From the NCBI GenBank assembly GCA_958009055.1, contig OY253653.1:1155715-1219714 (forward strand): 64,000 nucleotides of DNA, in the 5' to 3' direction. Positions 10,678-21,728 of this stretch are shown here, piece after piece. Each line of letters starts with the position of its first letter. Position 1 is the stretch's first letter. The notes beneath the pieces are model-generated. The model ran no database searches and had not been told where the DNA came from. It saw nothing but the letters and a program-made list of their open reading frames with translations. The stretch comes from Choricystis sp. odSpoLacu1 (lineage: Eukaryota; Chlorophyta; Trebouxiophyceae). Position numbers and translations under genes: made by a program.

Positions 10678-11163
10678 CTACTGCTGCAAAAAGGCGGCCA
10701 GGTCGTCGGCTGCCGTGGTGTCCCCAAGATCCAGCATGGCCGCGACAGTGCGCGAAACACCATACAACACCGCCCCCCCCACCACCACCACGATGGCGGC
10801 CGACTTGGGGCGTTTCAGGGCGGCAATCACAGGGCCAGCTGCCGTGGCGGCGGTGCCCAGCAGGACGGAGAAATAGTAGGAGGCGTACCGACCGAGGTTG
10901 GCCCAAAACGATTCGCCCTCGGCCAGGGACGTGACGACGAGCAGGGGGGCGTGGTGTGACGCCGCTGTCACCGCGTGATGGCTGCCATCATTCAGAGCGT
11001 CTGCAGCTGCCGCGGCAAAGGCGGGTGCGGCGCCCGCGGCGGTGAGGGCGGCCACGGCCGCGGCGGTCAGCGCGAGCCGAGTGGCCAGGGCGGGGCGAGG
11101 GGGGGCGGTGGCCGGCCGCACAGGGGTGGAGGCGGCGGCCACGGCGCGTGGTGCTGTGCGCAT
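10678..11163 (-). CDS. Ycf33-like plastid membrane protein, nucleus-encoded
   Basis: Intronless, 161 residues. An Arg/Ala/Pro/Thr-rich N-terminus followed by a hydrophobic stretch ending AAPAFA near residue 50 looks like a bipartite plastid (thylakoid) targeting sequence. From residue 86 comes FWANLGRYASYYFSVLLG, a first membrane segment, then LKRP and a second membrane segment, ending AAMLDLGD. The FW-N-RY...S-LLG...LKRP...AML-L spacing follows Ycf33, a small protein encoded in cyanobacteria and some plastid genomes. If right, it is a gene moved to the nucleus. I judge the match good but it rests on recall of a short family. Confidence 0.6.
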   Translation of the reverse strand: MRTAPRAVAAASTPVRPATAPPRPALATRLALTAAAVAALTAAGAAPAFAAAAADALNDGSHHAVTAASHHAPLLVVTSLAEGESFWANLGRYASYYFSVLLGTAATAAGPVIAALKRPKSAAIVVVVGGAVLYGVSRTVAAMLDLGDTTAADDLAAFLQQ

Positions 11164-11373
11164 TTGGGTAGAGAGAGGAGGGGCGCGGGGCGGGCGGGCG
11201 TGGGAGAAAGTGAAAAAACGGAGTGTCGGCTAGCGCACAAACACACTCGAAAAAACAAAAGCTTTGCACCGGCAGCACACACTCCCGGCGCTTGTGTGTG
11301 TGTGTGTGCATGAGCTCAAGCTGACACACACACACACAACTTGCAAACGGCACGCAGCATTCCCCCCACACGA

Positions 11374-11834
11374 ATGACCGCCGACACTGAGCCCGCGCCG
11401 TCGGGCGCGGAGACGGCGGCCACGTTTGCGCTGGAGGGGGAGGACCACACCCTGGCCAACGCGCTGCGGTTTCACCTGAACAAAAAGTAAGTGAGAGTGT
11501 GTGGAATGCGGGGAGCAGGCGAGCGTGCTGGCCACAGCACACACGCGCTTCCGCATTCGACGGCTGCCCCTTTTTTCCGACTCCCCCTTTTCCCTCCACA
11601 CCCAGCCCCCACGTCGCCTTCTGTGGCTACTCCATCCCCCACCCCTCCGAGAAATTGGTCAACCTGCGCATCCAGACGACTGGCGAGATCTCGGCCGCCG
11701 CCGCCCTGCGCCAGGCGGCGGCCGATTTGAAGGCCGCGGCTCTTACGTTGAAAGACACTTTCACTGCCGCGGTCGGCGCGGGGGAGGCGGGGGCCCCGGT
11801 GACGGGGGCGCCGCCGCCAGTGGTGCCACAGTGA
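11374..11834 (+). CDS. POLR1D: RNA polymerase I/III subunit AC19 (RPAC2)
   Basis: AC19 pairs with AC40 to form the alpha-like assembly platform shared by RNA polymerases I and III. Exons 11374-11486 and 11606-11834 give 113 residues, the normal size. EGEDHTLANALRFHLNKNP is the alpha-subunit signature helix and CGYSIPHPSE...NLRIQT is diagnostic for AC19 rather than Pol II Rpb11. The intron interrupts an Asn codon (AA/C), exactly between LNK and PHVAF. A Gly/Ala/Pro tail follows. The 3' side (to 12202) is a convergent intergenic region with an aataaa at about 12017. Confidence 0.95.
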
Positions 11835-12202
11835 GCGGTTGATGCAGTGTGTGCGAGTTTTCATGTTGTGGGTGAAGGTTGGGGGTCCTGATTTTCTGTT
11901 GGAACCTGTTTTGTTTTCTGCGCCCCAAGCGACCCATCCTCTCCGCCCCCTGCCCTGCCACACCGCTTGTTGAGAAGGGGCCTGACGTGTTGTTCTTCCA
12001 CCATCCATTTGCACGAATAAAAAGGAAGCAAAGAAAAAAGTGATCGCGCCCGCGTGTTTGACGATCACGCCCCCAGGAAAACGCCTCCTCTTTTCTCCCC
12101 CTCACTCTCTTCCCTGCGTCCCCGGCGGATGCATGCATGATTTTGTTGGGTGTGGCAAAAGCACCCCATGTTCACCTTGAAACTCAAAAAGCCCTCTTCT
12201 CT

Positions 12203-14367
12203 TCAGTCGCTCTTGCCCACCACCTGCTCACCACCATCGCCCGAGTCCACCAGGCGGGGCAGGCCGGCCTTGCCATTCCCACGCTCCAGGGTGTCGTACT
12301 CGGCCTCCGCGTCCGCGTCCGAGTAGGCAAACCGGGTGGCGGCGGGGCAGGGGCGGAAGAGAATGGCGACCGCGACTGTGAAGGCAAAGTCGGCGCCCGC
12401 CCAAAACGCGGCGCCCGCCCAGTCGGCGCGCCAGCGTTCGGCGTAGGGGTCGGTCACCTTGGCGTACGTCTCGTACGCGATGAACGCGATGGACGCCCAG
12501 ACGGCGACGGACAGCGTGTTGGTGAAGCGGCGGTAGAGGGCGAGTTTGGCAGTCGCGCGGCGGGCAGCGACCGTGGCAAGAGTCTTGGACAGCGACGCAA
12601 AGATCCACAGCACAAAGACAGCATCCAACGCGGCCACGGGCAGGCCCAGCAGGGCGCGGGCGCCACCCGTCAGGTCGTCGACTTGGCCCACAGAGGTGAG
12701 GGAGGCCAGCACAGAGGAGGCCAGCATGTAGAGGCAGGACAGCGCGATGGCTTTGCCTTGGGCAACCGAGTCGAGAACAGGCACAACCACCGCGTACCCT
12801 TGGGCGACAGCGACCGCCACGTACCGGCACAGGGTGCGGCGGGCGCAGCCCACGATGACGGCGTACAGGGTGGCTGCAGGGGGGCGGAACCCTGTGCGGT
12901 TGAAGGCGGCGTAGTCGAGGTACCAGGTGACTTGTTCGATCAGGCCGAGAATGATAATCGCCGCGATCGCGTGCTGCAGTGCCCCCACGTCGGCCCAGTG
13001 GCGGGCGGAGGCCAGGGCCCACACGGTGGCCAGCAGGAGGTAGGCGGCGGCGGCGGCGGCGAAGAGGCGGACGTAGGGGATCATGGCGCCGGGGAGGAAG
13101 CCTGTGGAAAAGGGAGGATGGGGGTGGGTGGGGGGTGAAGGCCTGCGTGTCTCCGACAGGACAAAACGCCTTTCCCTCACTCCCACCACACACACACACA
13201 CACAGCTCACGCTGTGTGTGACGCGCAGAAGTGTGCGCCAAACAGAATCAATGCAAAAAACAAACCCTCTCTCTCCCTCCAAACTTACCCGTCGGGTTTT
13301 TCCATTCCGTCGCCCCATTCACCGTCACCGCGGACAGGTCTTCATCGCACGTCACAAACCACAGGTAGTACATGCCCGTCTTGTCGATGGTGATGGCCTC
13401 CTCCCAGGAGTAGGCGATGGTGTCATTGTTTTCAAAGTAGATGTCGAGCACTTTGGGCCACCCGTCGTCTTTTTTGCGGTAGATCAGGCGATCCTGGTGG
13501 CACTTTGTCTTGGACACCAGTTCTTTTGTGCAGCAGTAGCGATACCCAGAGGGCGTGGGGTGGCCGATCAGGTCGCGGTCGCCCACTTCAAAGATGACGG
13601 CCTGGACGAGCCCCGTGAAGCCTTCGTCCGCGTCATACTGGTCGGCGACGGCGGGGGGCCTCGCAAACTCCAGCTTGGTCAGCTTGATCTCGGACTGGCC
13701 GTTGTCCACGCCGGGCGCGATCTGGCCCCAGGTGCCCCACTTGTCGATGGCCTAGGTGTGGTGGGTGGGTGGGTGGGGAAAGGTGAGAGAGAGGCGCACG
13801 ACGACGCTCCCTCGCGTCGGGAGGAGGGAATCGAAGAGGCGGCGTGTGTCCCGCTTCCTCCCACCCCCTCTTCCACCGCCCTGGCCCTGGCTCGCCGCCC
13901 ACCACGGGCTGCGGGAGATTGTTGCCACGTCGCTCGGGCAGGCGGGGGTGCGCGAGCACCGCTCTGGGGGACGCGGCGTGCCCCTCCCTCCCCTGCTCGG
14001 AGGGCGGGGGATTGGGCGGGCCGCGCGCGACAGGGTGGAACACACACAGGCTCCGTGCCAACGTGCCACACTCCACCACCAAACGCGCACCCCACACGCC
14101 CCGTCGCCCGTGCAGGGGCGGCGGGCGGCCGGCGGGCGCGCCCCGGGGCCGGGGGCATCCGCATCGTGCGCACTCGGAAAACGCAACACCTCCCTCCCTC
14201 CCTCCCTCTCTCACCTCCTTGGTGCTGGCGTACAGCCCCTCCCGCCCGCCGCGGAAGATGTAGGCGTCTCCCACAGAGTAGAAGTACTCCTTGTCGTAGG
14301 AGTGGATGGATGCGGTGGCGGTGGCCGCCAGCGCCGCGATGGCGGCAAACAGCACGGGCGCCCGCAT
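12203..14367 (-). CDS. Lung seven-transmembrane (GOST/TMEM87-type) Golgi protein
   Basis: Exons (minus): 14367-14215, 13751-13289, 13101-12203; 504 residues. A signal peptide (residues 1-20) precedes a lumenal domain with cysteines (RYCCTKELVSKTKC, FVTCDEDL) and conserved WP-x-DIYF and MYYLWF stretches. Exon 3 begins inside GFLPGAMIPYVRLF and encodes seven membrane helices with family residues EQVTWYLDYAAFNRTG, LWIFASLSKTL, RRATAKLALYRRFTN and a C-terminal RFAYS. This is the Lu7TM/GOST family: TMEM87 and GPR107 in animals, seven-TM proteins in plants, acting in Golgi trafficking or as mechanosensitive partners. All splice phases fit. Confidence 0.92.
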
Positions 14368-14639
14368 CGTGTTTGGGGACAGCGTGTGTGTGGCTTTTCA
14401 GGGGGCGTGCGTGGTCAGCGCGAGAGCGCGCGTACACTCACGCTGAAGGGGCGCGTGAGGAGGGAGGGAGAGGAGAGCGCGCGCAGGGAGGGCGCGGAAG
14501 AAATGAGAGTGAGAGTTTGAAATTTGTCGCGTCGGTGTCAAAGGTCGGTCTCGCTTTCCAGCCTTCCTCTCGCTCCCGCGTTTCGTCGGCCACACCAGCC
14601 CACACGCGCACGCCCACAGCCACCCTCCCCACACACAAA
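14368..14639. promoter_or_regulatory. Divergent promoter between Lu7TM and EMG1 genes
   Basis: 272 bp between start codons. Contains a GAGA-rich stretch (about 14450-14510), then gtttgaaatttgtcgcgtcg at about 14514-14533, an AT-containing motif that resembles ones in other promoters here, and a CA-rich leader (ccccacacacaaa) directly before the EMG1 ATG. Confidence 0.5.
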
Positions 14640-15616
14640 ATGGTGGGCGGCCTGCGCCCCCCCCCCGCCGACGCGGAGGCGGCCGCCGCGGCCGACGCGG
14701 CGCGCGGCGTCGTGTTCGTGCTGGAGGGCGCCAGCCTGGAGACGGCCAAAGTGGGCAATGTGAGTGTGGGTGGTGAAGGGCAGGAAGGAGAGGCGGCTGG
14801 GAGGGCGCGGGGGGAGCACTAGCCTCTCGGCGGCCCGCGCATTCGACGGTTTCCTCACGCCCTCCCTCCCCTCCTCACCCCCACAGTCCTACGTCCTGCT
14901 CAACTGTGACGACCACGCCACCTTCCTGCGCAAGCACGGGCGCGACCCCGCGGCTTTGCGGCCAGACATCGCGCACCAGGCGCTGCTCGCGCTGCTGGAC
15001 TCGCCCCTGGCCAAAGCGGGCAAGATCAAGGTGCGTTGGTTTTGGTGTGTGCGTGGAGGAGGGGGAGAGAGAGAGGGAGGGAGGACGTGCGTGTGGGCGT
15101 CTGTGTGGGGGTCATTTCGTCGCCACGCGCCGTGCCCTCTCACCCCGTTCCGCACCCCCCGACCCACACACACAGGCTCTCTACATCCACACCTCCAAGA
15201 ACGTGCTCATCCAGGTGCACCCCTCCGTCCGCCTGCCCCGCACGTTCAAGCGGTTTTGTGGGCTGTTTGTGCAGCTGCTGCACAAGCTGACGATTCGCGC
15301 ATCCAACGGACCCGACAGACTGTTGCGCGTCATCAAAGGCCCTGTCGAACGCCACCTGCCCCCTGGCGCCCCACGTGTCGCGCTCTCTCGTGTCGCACCA
15401 GACACGGTGGCGTTGAAAGAGTTTGCAGCGGGGCTGGCGGCCGACACGACGCCCGCCCCGCCACACACCGTGTTTGTGGTGGGCGCCCAAGCCCACGGCC
15501 AGGCGGTGGCTCCCTATGTCGACAGGTGGGCGTCCATCTCGCAGTACCCGCTGTCCGCGGCGTGCGTGCTGTCCCGGATCACGGGGGCGCTGGAGGAGGC
15601 GTGGGGCATCAGTTGA
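14640..15616 (+). CDS. EMG1: 18S rRNA pseudouridine methyltransferase EMG1/Nep1
   Basis: Nep1 is a SPOUT-fold enzyme that N1-methylates a pseudouridine of 18S rRNA and is required for small-subunit biogenesis. Exons 14640-14759, 14887-15030 and 15176-15616, all phase 0, give 234 residues. Diagnostic stretches are [71 protein letters not shown]-like [28 protein letters not shown] and ISQYPLSAA. Length and motif order are complete. It fits the ribosome-related theme of this end of the window. Confidence 0.97.
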
Positions 15617-15863
15617 GGGAGTGTGTGTGTGTGTGTTGTTGATTGTTTTTTTTTGGTGTGGTGCTGTTTTGTTCGTGTCAATGATTTTGGTGAGACTCTG
15701 GGTGTGCGGTCGTGTGTGGGTGGGGGCCAGGGAACGGGTGTGCCCTGGGGGCGGAACAGTGAGCGAGCAAAAAAGAAGAGGGTCGACACAGCTCTCTCAC
15801 TCTCCTTTCGTTTTTTCTTCCCCCCCCCCCCCCCCGCCGCCACACACACACAACCGCCACACC

Positions 15864-16906
15864 ATGGTCCAGCGCGTCACCTACCGCCGCCGCCACTCGT
15901 ACGCGACCAAGTCGAACAAAGTTCGCAAAGTCAAGACGCCGGGTGCGTTGTTTTGGATGTGGAGAGGAGGTGGTGTGTGTCCGACCCCTGCGTCGCTCGC
16001 CTGGCCTGGCTCCCACGCCCCCTGGCGAAAGCACGCGCTCGTGCTCCGCGATGCGGGGTAGGGGGGGGCAGGGCAGCCGAGCGTCTGAGCTAGGGGCGAC
16101 ACGCGCCGCCGCTCGCGCCCGGGCTCCCACTCGCACTCGCGCCCACCCCGTCTGCGTGTTCCGGCCGCCAGCTGGTCCCGCTGCGCCGCCTGGACGCACA
16201 GGCACACGTTTGCGTGTGCCTGGGCACGATGGGCAGCGAGAGTCACCCGGCGGGCGCGGGGCGGCTGTTTTTCGTCCGTGTTCGGGCGCAGCGATCGGGC
16301 CGCCGGCTGCGCAGTCGTGTGTGTGTGTGCGCACCCCGCCGGCTCAACGCCCTCCACTCCCACCCTCCCACACGCCGAGCCCTGCCACACCCGCTCTCGC
16401 TGGCGCGTGCATGGCAACACGGACCAGCCGCCAAAAAAAAAAACCAACGACGCTCACCCCAATTCACCTCCCTCCCTCCACACACACAGGCGGCCGCCTC
16501 GTCGTCCAGTACCTGCGCAAGAAGCCGTCTGCCCCCAAGTGCGGCGTGACGGGTGTGGCTCTGCAGGGGGTGAGTGTGTGGGGGGGGAGAGGGAGGGAGA
16601 GAGAGGCGGGAGGGAGGGAGGCACGAGACGCGCGATCGCGCCCGGCGGCCCCTCGACCGACGCCCCGTTTTTGTCTTACCCACCCTTCCTCCACCCCCAC
16701 CCCACACCTCCCAGATCCCGGCCACCCGCCCCAAGGAGGCCGCCCGCGGCCGCGCCCCCAAGCGCGCCAAGACGGTGCGCCGCGCGTATGGCGGTCACCT
16801 CGCCCACTCCGTCGTCAAGGAGCGCATCGTGCGCGCGTTCCTGGTCGAGGAGCAGAAGATCGTCAAAAAGGTTTTGAAATTGCAGAAGGCGAAGGCCGAG
16901 AAGTGA
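15864..16906 (+). CDS. RPL34: 60S ribosomal protein eL34 (RPL34)
   Basis: Large-subunit ribosomal protein. Exons 15864-15942, 16490-16569 and 16715-16906 give 116 residues. [21 protein letters not shown], then [13 protein letters not shown], the Cys-containing PKCGVTG (one cysteine left of the zinc-type pattern in some lineages), RAYGG and [19 protein letters not shown] are all typical. The first intron is 547 nt, the longest in a small gene here. An A/G-rich leader with T/C and C runs and caaccgccacacc directly precedes the ATG. Confidence 0.96.
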
Positions 16907-17011
16907 AGCAGGCTTGTGTTTGCCCCGGCGGCAGCCTCCAGGCTGCGGCCGGTGTTCGGCGCCCGCGTCGGCGGCAGCTGTGGGACGACGCGCGCCCCGT
17001 TCATTTCTGTT

Positions 17012-17057
17012 GCTTTCTTGCCACCTTCTTTCTCGCTTTCTTGCCACCTTCTTTCTC
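17012..17057. repeat. Exact 23-bp tandem duplication
   Basis: The 23-bp unit starting gctttcttgccacc occurs twice in perfect head-to-tail order in the T/C-rich convergent region between eL34 and the PNGase gene. It may be a slippage product; no function is evident. Confidence 0.85.
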
Positions 17058-17130
17058 GCTCCCCCGCGTGCTCCTCTGTGTGTTCCTGTTCTCCTCGCAA
17101 AAACCTTTTTTTTCGTTTCCACCCAAACAT

Positions 17131-18493
17131 TCAACAGGTGTCGTTGCAGCTAGAAAAGTGGTCTCTCTCTCGCGCACCCTCCGTTTTGACCGCCCTGGCC
17201 GCATCGCCGAGTGCCACCACCGCCGCTTTATTCGGGGGCACCCCCCGCACCCGCAACGCGTCAAACGCGGCCCGCAACGCATCCTCAAAAGTCGGCTGGC
17301 TGGGCGGGAGTGTCGTCGGCGGCAGCAGCAGCGACAGGCGCCGCGCGCCCGTCCTCACCGCGCGCCTTGATCCACGCTTCTCCACCCGCGGTGCGCCCAC
17401 CCAGGTCGGCGGTGGCGCCCCCAGCGTCCGCGGACTTCACCGCCAACGCAGCCGCGTCGGCCGCCGCGCGCGCGTGCGCCGCGCTCCACCCGCCAAGGGG
17501 TGTGGGACCGCGCTGCAGGGACGACGTCGCGGTCGCCAGGGCGGCCGCGACAGCCTCCACCGGCACCGCGTCCCCCCGGCGCGCCGCCAGCTGGGCGGGG
17601 GAGCAGACCGTGTACCTCCGCGTGACATCGACAGCACCACCATCCCCAAAGCCCAGCACCCACGTGGGCGTCTTGCCCCACCCGCTCTCGTACATGAGGG
17701 GCGTGTCGGCTGCCGCTTCACACGGGTCGGTGTGCAGCCAGCGCGAGTCCTCCGCACACCACACCTCCACCCACACGTGGTCTGCAGCATCCACAATGAA
17801 GCGGGCGGGGAAGCCGGCAGCAGAGGCGACGCTCGTAAAGGTGTTGGCCCACTCGCCGCAGCGCCCTCGCTTTTCTTTGAGCAGCGTTGTCACATCATTG
17901 TGGCGAGGGAAGCGCACGCGCGCGGAGCACGCGCCGCACACATACAACTCCACCCGGCCACATCCCACCTCTGCTTCAGCAGGGGACGGAGCTTCTGCGC
18001 CGACGGCCGACGTGGAGGGCGCGTCGCAGCGCGTGCAGGGCGGCGCGTCGACCCACGTAAAGAAATCATGTTTGTACCAGTGCAGCAGGGCGGTCAACAG
18101 GGCGCGGTTGGGCGGCGCGCCATCCTCCAGGCCCGCTTCAGTGCGCAGTCTGGCCAGGGGGGCGGCGGCGGCGGCGGCAGCCAGGATGGCGGGGTCGAGG
18201 TGCTGTGGTGTGGGAGGAGGCCGGTCGAACGAGAAGAAAACGCGCGCTCGCACCGGGCAGCTGCCACAAGCCCCCGCCCGCCTCTCCCCGGCGCCACAGC
18301 CCCCGACACAGCACACACAACACATCCATCTCACCTTGGCCGCCAGCGCCCTCCCGTACTCGACCTGGCCCGCCAGCTCGGCCGCAGAGTTGCGCGCGGC
18401 GAGCGCGTCGCGTTGGGCGGCCAGGGCCAGGGCGTCCTCCTCCGCTTGCAGGGCGGCAGCCAGGGCTGCGTCCGAGTCGGCGTGGTCGGTCAT
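17131..18493 (-). CDS. PNG1: Cytosolic peptide:N-glycanase (PNGase), frame break near C-terminus
   Basis: PNGase removes N-glycans from misfolded glycoproteins exported by ERAD. Exon 1 18493-18335 (UIM/coiled-coil-like Glu/Ala helix) and exon 2 from 18202. HWYKHDFFTWVDAPPC with following C-x2-C gives the zinc site, and the transglutaminase-type triad is visible: Cys in GRCGEWANTF (about residue 170), His in DHVWVEVW (about 196) and Asp in LHTDPCE (about 212). The frame stops at 17285, giving 358 residues, but a one-base shift at an A4/T4 run (17287-17290) continues FEDALRAAFDALRVRGVPPN to a stop at 17131. The core identity is secure; the tail model is not. Confidence 0.88.
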
Positions 18494-18702
18494 GAGTGTG
18501 GAAGAGGACGACGGACGAGAAAGAAAAGTGATAGTGAAGCCATCGCATCACACTTGTTTTCTTTTTTGGACAGCGTTGCGCGCCTGGGCCTCTGGCGCCC
18601 CGCCCTCTCCTCCTGCGCCAACGAGCCACTGCGCCGCACACACCCTCCTCGCACGCCCAGACGACCCGGGAGCCAAACGCAGGCGGCCGCCTTCCCTTCC
18701 AA
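18494..18702. promoter_or_regulatory. Divergent promoter PNGase / APC13
   Basis: 209 bp separate the two ATGs. The PNGase side has an A/G-rich stretch (gaaagaaaagtgatagtgaag); the APC13 side is C-rich. I see no TATA box. Confidence 0.5.
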
Positions 18703-19017
18703 ATGTCCCACACCGTCCCGTACGCCCTCCTCTTCCCCACCCACCTGGTGGACGCGCTGGACGCGACCTGGCTGCAGGAGGAGCTGCCTGACGATGGTGC
18801 GCGTGTGTTGAAAGAGAGAGAGAGGAGAGAGGAGAGGATGCAAACACCGTCGCACCCTTCTTTTCACCGAACCCCTTTCCGACACACAGACGTCCCCCTG
18901 CCCGACGGCGTCGACCCGCCCGTCGATGAGACCGACGACGCCCTGCGCGACGCGGGGGGCGAGGCGGGAGGCGAGGACGACAGGTGGCCCGAGCTGGCGC
19001 TGGGGGAGTTGACGTAG
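18703..19017 (+). CDS. APC13: Anaphase-promoting complex subunit APC13
   Basis: APC13 (Swm1, plant BONSAI) is a tiny scaffold-stabilising subunit of the APC/C ubiquitin ligase. Exons 18703-18796 and 18890-19017 join (GAT G/AC) to 73 residues. The family signature is complete: LVDALDATWLQEELPDDDVPLP, then PPVDETDDA and a C-terminal W-x-ELALGEL. The 93-nt intron is in frame and stop-free, so retention would give a 104-residue protein with an Arg/Glu-rich insert inside the most conserved motif. The spliced model matches the family much better. Confidence 0.9.
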   Translation: MSHTVPYALLFPTHLVDALDATWLQEELPDDGARVLKERERREERMQTPSHPSFHRTPFRHTDVPLPDGVDPPVDETDDALRDAGGEAGGEDDRWPELALGELT

Positions 19018-19168
19018 AGAGAGGGGGTTTCGTTTTTTGTTTCTTTGTTTTGTCAACACAACTCTCCGGCCCGCGCCTTGTCTGTTTTCCACCCCGCCGG
19101 GCCGTGGGCGTACACACGGGCACAGGAAAAAAAGGGGTGAAAAAAGTTCCCCCACCAATCATTTTCTC

Positions 19169-21728
19169 TCACCGCCGCCCCCACAGCATCGGATTGCTCC
19201 CCTGCTGCCCCCCCTGCTGCTGCTGCTCCTGCTGCCCGGGCGCAGCGTAGCCCGTGCCCGAGTAGTAGGCCACCGCCCCGTGCGCGGGAGCGGCGGGCGC
19301 GCCCCACGCGACGGGCGGGGGGCCGCCCCCGCCTCCACCCCAGGCAGCCGAGTAAGGAGAAGGGGCGTACCCTGGGGGTGGCGCGTGCGGCTGCGGCGGC
19401 GGCGCGCCCGGGGCCACGCCATAGTAGGACGCAGCCGACGGTTGGGGCGGCGGCGGGGGAGGCGGCTGCTGGTATCCGCCGCCACCCCCCAGGCTCAACC
19501 CGCCAAACGCGGCCGCCGCGCCACCCGCCCCCCCCGCGTCGCAACGCCTCCACCGCGTCATCCTTCTCCAGCGCGCGCGCCGTCACGTAGTCCGCCGCCT
19601 GGGACGACAGCACGGCCAACGCTTCCCTCAGGGAGGCGTAGAAGCGGACGCCCTCCCCCAGGTTGTCGCGCAGCTCTCTGTAGGTTTCGCACTTGCCACG
19701 CGTGGCCGACGCGGCGGCGTCACACTCTGCCCGCCACGCGTCCAGCCCGTACGCCCTTTTATAGGCCGCCTGCGCGCCATCAATGGTGGCCATCAACTCG
19801 GCCTGCTTGGCCAGGGAGTCGTGCACCCGGGCGACGAGAGGGTCGTACTTCTTCAGTTCCGTCGCAAACAACGCGTCCGCGGGCGCCCCCGCCAACAACT
19901 TGGGCAGCGGGTTGTCGCGGCTCCTCTCCGCGCGCAGCGCGTCCTCGATGGCCGCCCTCTCCGCCGCCAGCGCGTCCACCGCGGCCAGGGCGGAGCGCAG
20001 GGAGGTGGCGGCGGCGGCGGGGTCGTCGCCGCCGAGAGTGGACAGGAGGGGGGGCGTCAGTTTGGGCAGCGCCGCGGCCGCGGCCGCAGGCGTCAGCGCA
20101 GCAAACGCGGCCGCGTTGTCTTTCAACCGAGCCGCCAGCCGGGCATCTGACTCGCCCGCGGCCGCCAGGTTGGCAGCGTAGCCGGCCGCCTTTTCGCGCA
20201 GCGGGGCGGCCGCGGTCGCAGAGGGCGGGCGCGTCCACGCGCCGCCGTGGCGCGACCGCGCGGCGTCATCGTCGCGCGCCTCCCGCTCCAGTTCGCCCTG
20301 GATGCGCCTCAAGTCGGCCTCTGCAGACGCGCGGGCGGCTTGGATGGAGGCGACGGCGTCCTGGAGGGCGCGCGCGCCGCCCGCGTCGGCGACGGCGTCA
20401 AGGTCTGCCCGCAGCGCGGGGGGCAGGGCCGCCACGGCGCCTGCAGAACCCCCATCCAACGGCGCCAAACAATCAGGCAGGTCCCACTCGCGCAGCCTCA
20501 GCCGGGCTTCATCAGAGGCGGCGTCCAGGGAGGAGGCGGCCTCGCGCACCAGGTCGTCGACGCGGGCGGTGTACTGGGAGAGGGCTTTGGCGGAGGTGTC
20601 GGGGACGACGCCGGCAAACAGGCCGCCCGCTGCGTCTGCGGCAGCGGCGTCCAGGTCGGGGGGGGGGGTGGACTTGACGAGGAGGGCGGGGGCAATGGCA
20701 TCCAAGTCGGAAGCGGGGGGCACACGCTGCAGGTAGACAGTCGCGTTCTCCCTCTCCGCTTTGGCCAGGGCCGTCCCCAGCCTGCCTTCCAACCCCGCCA
20801 ACGCGTCCGCCAGTTCGCGGGCGCACGCTTTGGCGGCGGCTTTGGCGGGGGCCAGCCTGGCTTGAGCGTCGCGCAGGCGGGAGATCTCGGGGGCGACATC
20901 GTCGCTCGCGTGCAGGGCAGCCGCGGCAGCCGCACCCGCTTCCCCCACGTACACGCCCGCTTTGACGGCAGCGTGCGTGCCCCACGACTTGTCAAAGTGG
21001 GAGGCGAGGGGGGGCGTGGCCAAGGCTGTCCCCACGTCGCTGTACAAGTCGGCAGCCGCGGCAGCCAACCGCGCCAGCACGGCGGGCTGCTTGCCATCCA
21101 GCCTCGCTTTTTCGTACGTCAGTTCCTGGGCTTGGGCCAGGCACAGCTTCTCCAGCATGGAGGCACACTCCGGAGTGACATCCACAGGGCGCAGCTGGGG
21201 GGGCAGTTTGAGGGCAGGCCCCTCGCGCAGCGCGGCAAACGCGCCCGCCGCGTCTTGAAACTTTTTGGCAGCATCTTTGAGGCCAGCATCCGTCGCCCGA
21301 TCAGCCGCCAACGCAGACTGGGTCAGCGTCGCCCCCAGGTTGAACAACACGGCCGCTTTTTCCAGGTGGATGGAGGGGGCGCCCGCTTTCTTGCCCGACC
21401 GAAACGCGTCGCCCCACGTGAATGTCAACGCCACCGAGTCGCTCCCCTCCCCCACCGGGAACCGGGTCTCCATGGCGCACAGGGCGCGGTAGTAGGCGGT
21501 GAGTGCGGAGCGGGCGTCATCCAGGGAGCCACCGCCAGCCGTCGCGTCGACGCGGAGAGAGGCAAGGGTGGCAAGGTCGTCCCCCAGGTCTGCCACAGCC
21601 GACGGAGGAAAGGCAGACGCGGCGTACCGGGTGATGGGCCCCTTGAAGTCGATGGGGTCGGGCTTCTTGCAGTGGACGGCCAGCAGGAAGGTGGCGGGGG
21701 AGGGGGGTGAAGGCGGAGGGGCCGACAT
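19169..21728 (-). CDS. ALIX: ALIX/Bro1-domain protein with Pro/Gln-rich tail (frame break)
   Basis: ALIX proteins bind ESCRT-III through the Bro1 domain and act in multivesicular-body sorting and membrane abscission. No intron is needed; about 852 residues. Bro1 domain about residues 12-380 (LAVHCKKPDPIDFKGPI, SIHLEKAAVLFNLGATLTQ, LEKLCLAQAQELTYEKA). A long helical V domain follows to about 720. The expected Pro/Tyr/Gly/Gln-rich tail (YQQPPPPPP, many GY) is in the +1 frame: the switch falls on the G8/C8 run at 19528-19535, and one base less would join them. The continuous frame without the shift gives a nonsense Arg/Trp-rich end. Confidence 0.9.
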
